A stretch of DNA of 64,000 nt, taken from contig JAEZZA010000010.1 of assembly GCA_023442525.1 (NCBI GenBank), forward strand, positions 139,653-203,652. The letters run 5' to 3'. The notes under the pieces were generated by a model. The model was not told where the DNA came from. It saw nothing but the letters and a program-made list of their open reading frames with translations, and searched no databases. The stretch comes from Bacteroidota bacterium. GTDB lineage: Bacteria > Bacteroidota > Bacteroidia > Bacteroidales > UBA10428. Positions 52,980-59,628 of this stretch are shown in pieces (position 1 is the first letter of the stretch; every line of letters starts with the position of its first letter). A program made the position numbers and the translations under genes.

Positions 52980-54349
52980 ATAAGATCAGCTTAATTATAG
53001 GTCGCGAATATCTGACCCGGGTCAGGAAAAAGTCGTTCATCATAATGACCATTATCGGTCCGGTACTTTTTGCTGCACTTATCATAATCCCGGGATGGTT
53101 AGCTACACTCGAGGATTCTGAGGTGCTTACCATTGCCGTGGTCGAGTACAACGCACAGAATCAACAGGTACCTGCTGACAGGCAGTTTTTCAGAGATATT
53201 ATTCCCGATAAACCGAATATGAAATTCGTATATCTTGAAAATACCCGTCTTCAGGATATACTGAGAACATATGAAGCTGAACATTACGACGGAGTTTTGT
53301 TTCTGCCGCAAACACTGATTTCGGCAGGCAGCGATGCCACGGTTGAATTTTATTACAGGAAAGCCCCCGGAGTGGGACTGGAATCGCATATTTCTTCATC
53401 AATCGAAAAATTCCTCTTCGATAACAAGCTTCTGGTAAAGAATATTCCGGCCGAAGTAGTAAAATCGCTCGAGACCCGGGTGCATTTATCGCGTATCAGT
53501 TGGAAAAACTGGCAAAACAAAGAAGAAGACATTACCGATGTGAAAAGAGGCATGGGCTATGTAACGGGGCTTCTGATTTATATGTTTATTTTCATGTTCG
53601 GTGCACAGGTTATGCGCGGTGTTCTGGAAGAGAAAACCAGCCGGGTGGTGGAAGTTATTGTATCATCCGTTACTCCTTTCCAGCTTATGATGGGCAAAAT
53701 TATCGGAATTGCGCTTATCGGACTCACGCAATTTGTCGCCTGGGTAATACTGACAATAGGTATATCGACTTTTGCCCAGCAGATATTTTTCAGTCCCTCC
53801 CTTAAAACGGCCGTGACAATGACGTCCCCGCAGGATATCATGCAGAATACACCGTCACAGGGCACGAATACAGCTGATTATAACGAAGCTGCACAAATGG
53901 TAAGCAAAATTATCAAGCAGCTGGGTCAAATTAACCTGCCGCTGGTTATTGGGGCATTTATTTTCTATTTTCTTGGCGGATACCTGTTATACGGTTCGCT
54001 TTTTGCGGCCATCGGTGCATCTGTTGACAATGAAACCGACACCCAGCAGTTTATGCTGCCCATCACTATACCGCTGATCATCGGGATCTTTGTCATGATC
54101 AATACATTCCTGAATCCGTCCGGGAAGCTGGCGATATGGTTTTCGTTAATACCTCTCACATCGCCTATAGTGATGATGGCCCGGATACCGTTTGGAGTGC
54201 CACCCGAACAACTATTGGCTTCGGTAGCCTTACTGGTAATCACCTTCATTGGAACCGTATGGCTTGCCGCCAAAATTTACCGTACCGGAATATTAATGTA
54301 CGGGAAGAAAGTCAGCTACCGGGAGTTGTGGAAGTGGATCAGATATTAA
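52976..54349 (+). CDS. ABC exporter permease, NatB/ABC-2 type (second copy)
   Basis: A 457-residue permease, paralog of 583-1899. An N-terminal GREYLTRVRKKSFIIM segment and span are followed by an extracytoplasmic loop of about 150 residues. The membrane half has GVLEEKTSRVVEVIVSSVTPFQLMMGKI, given as VLEEKTSRVVEVI and TPFQLMMGKI, and about five more spans. Start ATG 52976 within the stop of the ATPase gene. The hairpin element at 54369 follows its stop by 20 bp. Confidence 0.88.
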   Translation: MNKISLIIGREYLTRVRKKSFIIMTIIGPVLFAALIIIPGWLATLEDSEVLTIAVVEYNAQNQQVPADRQFFRDIIPDKPNMKFVYLENTRLQDILRTYEAEHYDGVLFLPQTLISAGSDATVEFYYRKAPGVGLESHISSSIEKFLFDNKLLVKNIPAEVVKSLETRVHLSRISWKNWQNKEEDITDVKRGMGYVTGLLIYMFIFMFGAQVMRGVLEEKTSRVVEVIVSSVTPFQLMMGKIIGIALIGLTQFVAWVILTIGISTFAQQIFFSPSLKTAVTMTSPQDIMQNTPSQGTNTADYNEAAQMVSKIIKQLGQINLPLVIGAFIFYFLGGYLLYGSLFAAIGASVDNETDTQQFMLPITIPLIIGIFVMINTFLNPSGKLAIWFSLIPLTSPIVMMARIPFGVPPEQLLASVALLVITFIGTVWLAAKIYRTGILMYGKKVSYRELWKWIRY

Positions 54350-54368
54350 GTCATTAGTAGGAGCGAAG

Positions 54369-54435
54369 CGACGAAGCAATCTGCCCGAGCAGGCAGATTG
54401 CTTCGTCGGCAAATGCCTCCTTGCAATGACTGGAG
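54369..54435. repeat. Large hairpin intergenic element
   Basis: CGACGAAGCAATCTGCC (54369-54385) and its exact reverse complement (54392-54408) give a perfect 17-bp stem with a CGAGCA loop. A tail with GCAATGACTGGAG ends at about 54435. The tail and the stem words recur in part at 32748-32775 and near 234-247. In place it may also terminate the exporter operon, but no T-run follows directly. Confidence 0.75.
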
Positions 54436-54512
54436 TATAGTTTTTTTTTAAAGTAAATTTCTTTACTTTAGCAGGGTTAAAGCCTAACGATTCCGGATTA
54501 CATAATTGAAGT

Positions 54513-55460
54513 ATGCGAATTGCAGTTATTGATTTAGGAACAAATACTTTTAACCTGCTGATTGTTGAGACAGGAAAGAATCAGGCCTATAATATCATCT
54601 ACAATAATAAACTTCCTGTTAAACTCGGGAAGAGCGGGATCGACAAAAAGGAGATCCGGCCCGATGCAATAACCCGGGGAATGAATGCTCTGGAGCGGCA
54701 TATAAATACCATCCGCGAGTATAACGTGGAAAAGGTTTATGCCATTGCCACATCAGGAATCAGAAGTGCAAGGAACGGTGAACAATTTGTAAAAATGATC
54801 TATCAACGCTTTGGAATCGAAGTCGAGATCATTTCGGGCGACCGTGAAGCCGAGTTAATTTATCACGGGGTCAGGCAGGCTGTGGAACTTACCAACGAAA
54901 AGGTTCTGATCCTGGATATTGGCGGCGGTAGTGTTGAACTGATCATAGCCGATAAGAATTCACTGTACTGGAAGAAAAGCTATCCCCTTGGTGTAGCCCG
55001 GCTTCTGGCTAAATTCAAACCCTCCGATCCGATATCAATCGAAGAAATTGAGTTTATCTCCAACTATCTCGAGGAAAGACTTTCGGATTTATTTGAAGAA
55101 TTCAGGAAGCATAAAATAAATACTCTGATTGGGGCATCCGGCTCGTTTGAAACCATTGCTGCCATGATCAGGGCCGACGATCCCAGGTTCGAATCGGAAA
55201 CCGGTGTTTTACCACAGTCGGTTGAAATCGATCTGACCGATTTTGAGAACCTGTACCAGAGGCTGATCAATTCTACTCTCAAAGAAAGGAAACAGATGAA
55301 GGGCCTTGAGACCATGCGACTTGAGATGATCGTTGTAGCTACCCTTATCGTGAAGTTTATCCTGCAGAAGTTAAAAATAAACCACCTGGTACAATCGAAC
55401 TTTGCCCTGAAGGAAGGCGTAATTTATGAATTACTCAACCTCAAGACCGTTCCACTTTAA
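54513..55460 (+). CDS. Ppx/GppA-family phosphatase
   Basis: A 315-residue phosphatase with the actin-like fold: VIDLGTNTFNLLIVE at the N-terminus, IATSGIRSARNG, and ILDIGGGSVELIIAD. These bind nucleotide and metal. The family degrades polyphosphate or pppGpp; this short version (E. coli enzymes have about 500 residues) has no C-terminal extra domain. It shares TAATG with the next gene, so it is translated together with a sigma-54 response regulator. Confidence 0.88.
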   Translation: MRIAVIDLGTNTFNLLIVETGKNQAYNIIYNNKLPVKLGKSGIDKKEIRPDAITRGMNALERHINTIREYNVEKVYAIATSGIRSARNGEQFVKMIYQRFGIEVEIISGDREAELIYHGVRQAVELTNEKVLILDIGGGSVELIIADKNSLYWKKSYPLGVARLLAKFKPSDPISIEEIEFISNYLEERLSDLFEEFRKHKINTLIGASGSFETIAAMIRADDPRFESETGVLPQSVEIDLTDFENLYQRLINSTLKERKQMKGLETMRLEMIVVATLIVKFILQKLKINHLVQSNFALKEGVIYELLNLKTVPL

Positions 55461-56626
55461 TGGCCAGTATTTTAGTTATTGACGACGAGAAAAGCATCCG
55501 CAATACCTTGCAGGAGGTGCTGGAGTATGAAAACCACAAAGTAGATCTTGCTACCAATGGGGCTGAAGGTATTGAGTTTTTCAGCAACAATTCTTACGAT
55601 ATTGTTCTGTGCGATATAAAAATGCCCGGAATGGACGGCATTGAAGTGCTTGAAAAACTTCATGAAAAAGCACATGATGTTCCTATCATCATGATATCGG
55701 GCCATGGAAATATAGATACCGCTGTAGAGGCCATAAAAAAAGGCGCGTATGATTTCATCGAGAAGCCGCTCGACCTGAACCGACTGCTTGTTACCATGCG
55801 AAATGCCATGGAGCGAAACGACCTGGTATCGGAAACCAAGGTATTGAAACGGCGGATCAGCAAAACTTATGATATTGTTGGTGAATCTCCCGCAATAAAG
55901 AAAGTTAAGGAAATGATCGAACGGGTTGCCGCCACCGATGCACGTGTGCTGATCACGGGTGATAACGGCACCGGCAAGGAACTGGTGGCCCGCTGGCTGC
56001 ACGAAAAGAGTTCCCGTGCCCAAATGCCATTTGTTGAGGTAAACTGCGCAGCTATTCCATCCGAACTCATCGAGAGCGAACTTTTTGGACACGAAAAGGG
56101 AGCTTTTACTTCGGCCATAAAGCAACGAAAAGGAAAGTTTGAACAGGCCCACGGGGGGACACTTTTCCTCGACGAAGTGGGCGATATGAGTCTTTCAGCC
56201 CAGGCCAAGGTGCTCAGAGCGTTGCAGGAACACAAGATCAGCCGCGTGGGAAGCGATAAAGATATTGAGGTGGATGTCAGGGTAATTACTGCCACAAACA
56301 AAAATCTGAAAGAAGAGATCAACCAGAAAAATTTCAGGGAAGACCTTTATCACAGGCTTTCGGTTATTATCATACACGTTCCTTCACTGAATGAAAGACT
56401 GGAAGATTTACCTCTTCTGGCAAATTATTTCGTAGAGCAGATATGTACGGAATACGGCCGGTCAAAAACCACCATACTTCCGGACGCCATTGCTGAACTG
56501 CAGAAGATCAACTGGACGGGTAACGTGAGAGAGTTCAGGAATGTGCTTGAAAGGCTGATCATACTTTCTGATAAGGAGATCACTGCTGCCGACGTTCTGG
56601 CTTATGCCCAGCCAATTTCGAAATGA
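55460..56626 (+). CDS. Sigma-54-type response regulator lacking a DNA-binding domain
   Basis: A 388-residue regulator. Receiver domain 1-120 with D8, D9, phospho-acceptor D52 and K102; AAA+ domain 140-380 with Walker A GDNGTGKE (167-174) and Walker B GGTLFLDE (232-239). The loop that normally reads GAFTGA and touches sigma-54 is GAFTSA here (214-219). The protein ends at 388, just after the NVREFRNVLERL segment, with no Fis-type helix-turn-helix. It may act without binding DNA specifically, as some Bacteroidota homologs appear to do. Start is the A of the ppx stop (TAATG). No sensor kinase is adjacent. Confidence 0.85.
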   Translation: MASILVIDDEKSIRNTLQEVLEYENHKVDLATNGAEGIEFFSNNSYDIVLCDIKMPGMDGIEVLEKLHEKAHDVPIIMISGHGNIDTAVEAIKKGAYDFIEKPLDLNRLLVTMRNAMERNDLVSETKVLKRRISKTYDIVGESPAIKKVKEMIERVAATDARVLITGDNGTGKELVARWLHEKSSRAQMPFVEVNCAAIPSELIESELFGHEKGAFTSAIKQRKGKFEQAHGGTLFLDEVGDMSLSAQAKVLRALQEHKISRVGSDKDIEVDVRVITATNKNLKEEINQKNFREDLYHRLSVIIIHVPSLNERLEDLPLLANYFVEQICTEYGRSKTTILPDAIAELQKINWTGNVREFRNVLERLIILSDKEITAADVLAYAQPISK

Positions 56627-58233
56627 CAAACAAAAACCGGATATTTTCACTGTTTCTCATTTATATGGTTCTGATTACCATATTGACGTTTTTTTATGAT
56701 TACCCCGAAACACTTCTAAAACGACCTCAATCCTTTCATAACTGGCGACAATGCGATGGGGCATCCCTTGCACTTAATTACTATCAGGAGGGAATGCATT
56801 TCTTCAGGCCACAGACACACATGTTGTATTCTGATGACCTTACAACCGGGTATACAGCCCCCAGTGAGATCCCGATTCTGTATTATTTTGTTGCCATACT
56901 TTACAAAATATTCGGGTATCATGAGTTCATCTTTCGGGCACTGAACCTGTTGATTTTTTATATAGGGCTGTTTTACCTGTTTCGGCTGGCCGATCTTATT
57001 CTGGGAGATATCTTATATGCGACGGTAGTAACCGTACTGGTATTTTCGGCGCCTGTTCTGGTATACTATGCAAACAATTTCATGCCGAATACTGTTGCTT
57101 TATCTTTTTCATTTATAGGGTGGTATTATTTTTATAAATACTACCTGAATAAAGGCATTGGCGACTTTGCGAAGATGGTGTTGTTTTTTGGTATCGCCTC
57201 GTGCATGAAGATCACCGAACTTACAGGTCCGGTAATTGCAGGAGGGCTGTTGGTTTTAGACCGTATTGGGATTATTAAAGCAGATCTTCAACTCAGAAAA
57301 AATTTCTGGCTGAAAGCCGGAATGCTTTCTTCAATTTTTCTTTTTGTATTCGGCTGGGTTATATACGCAAAGCATTACAATGCCCTGCACAGTTCCACAC
57401 AGTTTTCAACCGGTGCTTATCCTCTATGGGAATTGAGCAAGGATACCATTGAATTTATTTTCCACAAGATGGACGTAATCTGGTTCAGGGAATATTATTA
57501 CCCGGCCACATTCTGGTTCATGATTGGCTGCCTTGTATCGACTGTCGTTCTATGGAAGCGATCAAATATTATCCTGCGATGGGTTAGCCTGGCAATGGCG
57601 ATTGCTTTTTTTGCTTTCTCCATATTATGGTTTGATGCACTAGGAGATCACGATTATTTCTATATCGGGTTCTATGTTCTTCCGGCTATGCTCTTTATAA
57701 ATATATTCCATATCATTAAAAACTCAGGCCTGAATAAGATCAATTTAACGATTATACGGCTTGTATTCCTTTCGGTGATGATACTGAATATTTATTATGC
57801 CCGTGGACGGCATAATGAGAGATATACCGTAGGATGGAAAAATGACTATGAGCAAAAGAAAGACCTGTATGCTATTAGCCCCTGGTTGAAAGAAGCCGGT
57901 TTTTCAAAAGAAGATACCGTAATATTTTGTTATTCACGTTACATCCGACCGTTATACCTTATGAATATGAAAGGTTGGGTGATTTACAGTCATGATTCAG
58001 CTACAAATGAAATAATGGAACGAGATAGCCGCCTGATGTCACTTTACAGTACCAATGGCGCCCGCTACCTCTTTACGGACGACATTAAATCCGCCGCATC
58101 TTATGAACCCTTACAACCATACCTGAAAGATCTTTATGCAAACTATAATAGTATATTTATATTCCGACTGCCACCTCAGCAGGAAAATTTCAATCCATCA
58201 GATTCATTGTTTATTCAAAGTCTGAAAATGTAA
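56623..58233 (+). CDS. Multi-spanning membrane glycosyltransferase-like protein (GT-C fold)
   Basis: A 536-residue inner-membrane protein with about 10-12 spans, likely a GT-C/PMT-type lipid-sugar transferase. An N-terminal loop (RPQSFHNWRQCDGASLALNYYQEG) contains NWRQCD, with Asp in the position often used for catalysis in this fold; it is quoted by core words. The C-terminal 100 residues are soluble (FCYSRYIRPLYLMNMKGW). It overlaps the regulator by 4 nt (ATGA), so transcription is shared with ppx and the regulator. Function in envelope glycan assembly is inferred. Confidence 0.75.
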   Translation: MTNKNRIFSLFLIYMVLITILTFFYDYPETLLKRPQSFHNWRQCDGASLALNYYQEGMHFFRPQTHMLYSDDLTTGYTAPSEIPILYYFVAILYKIFGYHEFIFRALNLLIFYIGLFYLFRLADLILGDILYATVVTVLVFSAPVLVYYANNFMPNTVALSFSFIGWYYFYKYYLNKGIGDFAKMVLFFGIASCMKITELTGPVIAGGLLVLDRIGIIKADLQLRKNFWLKAGMLSSIFLFVFGWVIYAKHYNALHSSTQFSTGAYPLWELSKDTIEFIFHKMDVIWFREYYYPATFWFMIGCLVSTVVLWKRSNIILRWVSLAMAIAFFAFSILWFDALGDHDYFYIGFYVLPAMLFINIFHIIKNSGLNKINLTIIRLVFLSVMILNIYYARGRHNERYTVGWKNDYEQKKDLYAISPWLKEAGFSKEDTVIFCYSRYIRPLYLMNMKGWVIYSHDSATNEIMERDSRLMSLYSTNGARYLFTDDIKSAASYEPLQPYLKDLYANYNSIFIFRLPPQQENFNPSDSLFIQSLKM

Positions 58234-58317
58234 TATCCATACTATTATTTTTCACGGATTTAATGTTTTATTATTTGTTGAAATGTATAGACCTACATTG
58301 ATCTGTCTACAATAATT

Positions 58318-58625
58318 CATCCTCTACGAGGATGGAGGAAGGTATTGTACATTGATCTATCTACAAGAATTCATCCTCTACGAGGATGGGGGTTGAGTAG
58401 CAACCTCGTAGAGGTTGAATAGTTGTAGAACAATGATTGTAGTTATTCTTCCCAACCTCGTAGAGGTTGAATAGTTGTAGAACAATGATTGTAGCTATCC
58501 CTCCCAACCTCGTAGAGGTTTAATAGTTGTAGAACAATGATTGTAGTTATCCCTCCCAACCTCGTAGAGGTTGAATAGTTGTAGAACAATGATTGTAGCT
58601 ATCCCTCCCAACCTCGTAGAGGTTG
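58318..58625. repeat. Left hairpin-repeat array beside the Y1 transposase
   Basis: Seven 17-bp hairpins. Two are CATCCTCTACGAGGATG in plus orientation (58318-58334, 58372-58388). Five are CAACCTCGTAGAGGTTG, reverse orientation (58401-58417, 58453-58469, 58505-58521, 58557-58573, 58609-58625), spaced exactly 52 bp start to start. The 35-bp spacers are nearly identical, so these are tandem duplicates. The last hairpin ends 24 bp before the transposase stop. The middle unit has a T for G at its last base. Confidence 0.9.
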
Positions 58626-58649
58626 AATAGTTGAATAGTTATAATCACT

Positions 58650-59123
58650 TTAACCTTTGTTTTCATAAAACTCAAATAAATATCTATCATCATATTTTAT
58701 ATCAAACTTGTTTAACATTTCGAGATATTCCTCCCTAAATGGTCTTTTCTGATGATGTTTTTCCTGATCCAGAATATAATGATACACCGCATCAATCTGT
58801 GATTTTCCATAGGTAAAAGCACCATATCCATCCTGCCAGCGAAAGGTGCCTCTAAACCACTTTTGATTATTCACAAAGGTAGAACTACTGACCTTTATGT
58901 CATGCACCAAATCAGAAATCGAAACAACAGGATTTAATCCTACAAACATATGGACATGGTCGCTGAATCCATTGGTTATTATGTTCTTACATTTTTTATT
59001 TTCAATAATTCCGCTTATATAGCGGAATAATTCATCACGTTGATTTTTATGAAGAAGGCATTCACGTTGGTATACCGCAAATACAATTTGTACATAGAGT
59101 TGAGTAAAAGTACCGGGTTTCAT
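58650..59123 (-). CDS. HUH/Y1 single-strand transposase (IS200/RAYT-like)
   Basis: A 157-residue Y1 transposase. The HUH motif is HVH (H56, H58). The conserved FRWQDGYGAFTYG block (about 94-106) follows, and the catalytic tyrosine is probably Y116 in YHYILDQ. The C-terminus, EKHHQKRPFREEYLEMLNKF, matches solitary Bacteroidota Y1 proteins as I remember them. Such enzymes nick and join single-stranded DNA at hairpins. Start ATG 59121-59123. No TnpB partner. The immediate flanking hairpins are its most likely targets. Confidence 0.88.
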   Translation of the reverse strand: MKPGTFTQLYVQIVFAVYQRECLLHKNQRDELFRYISGIIENKKCKNIITNGFSDHVHMFVGLNPVVSISDLVHDIKVSSSTFVNNQKWFRGTFRWQDGYGAFTYGKSQIDAVYHYILDQEKHHQKRPFREEYLEMLNKFDIKYDDRYLFEFYENKG

Positions 59124-59247
59124 AATGTTGGTTTTTTGGGTGTTAATTTTCGAATATTAGACAAATTTATATAAAAATTGTGTTTTTAAGAATTGATATG
59201 ATGATGATATAGAGTTAATTGATGATAGCAATAATTTTACAATAATT

Positions 59248-59628
59248 CATCCTCTACGAGGATGCCAGGGTAGTCGGCGCATAATTCAATGCTATAAGAA
59301 TTCATCCTCTACGAGGATGGGGTGGTATTGTACAATGGTATGTCTACAATAATTCATCCTCTATGAGGATGGGAGAAGGGATTGTACAATGGTATGTCTA
59401 CAATAATTCATCCTCTATGAGGATGGGAGAAGGGATTGTACAATGGTATGTCTACAATAATTCATCCTCTACGAGGATGGGAGCTAGAAAGAACAATAGT
59501 CTCTGCAATAATTCATCCCCTACGAGGATGGGGAAGTACAATGGTCTGTCTACAATAATTCATCCTCTACGAGGATGGGAGCTAGAAAGAACAATAGTCT
59601 CTGCAATAATTCATCCTCTACGAGGATG
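59248..59628. repeat. Right hairpin-repeat array beside the Y1 transposase
   Basis: Eight 17-bp hairpins of the CATCCTC/GAGGATG type in plus orientation: 59248-59264, 59303-59319, 59355-59371, 59409-59425, 59463-59479, 59514-59530, 59561-59577 and 59612-59628. Units 3 and 4 have loop TAT instead of TAC; unit 6 has CATCCCC, breaking one pair. Start-to-start spacing is 47-55 bp. Each is preceded by AATT and mostly followed by GGGAG. The last unit overlaps the 3' end of the next gene. Confidence 0.9.

Larger units (their letters stand above)
58318..59628. mobile_element. Y1 transposase and flanking hairpin arrays (REP/RAYT-like locus)
   Basis: A region of about 1.3 kb made of a single HUH transposase gene (58650-59123) between a left array of seven hairpins and a right array of eight. 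It resembles REP-associated tyrosine transposase loci, where a single-copy transposase sits among the palindromes it may mobilise. No tnpB gene is present, and no left-end/right-end pair of an IS200 element could be defined. Function as a mobilisable repeat system is inferred from the layout. Confidence 0.65.

Noticed and set aside
58318..59628. CRISPR array
   Set aside because: The repeats are short palindromes and the spacers are nearly identical copies of each other, not unique sequences; orientation changes within the array and no cas gene is present. The only associated gene is a Y1 transposase.
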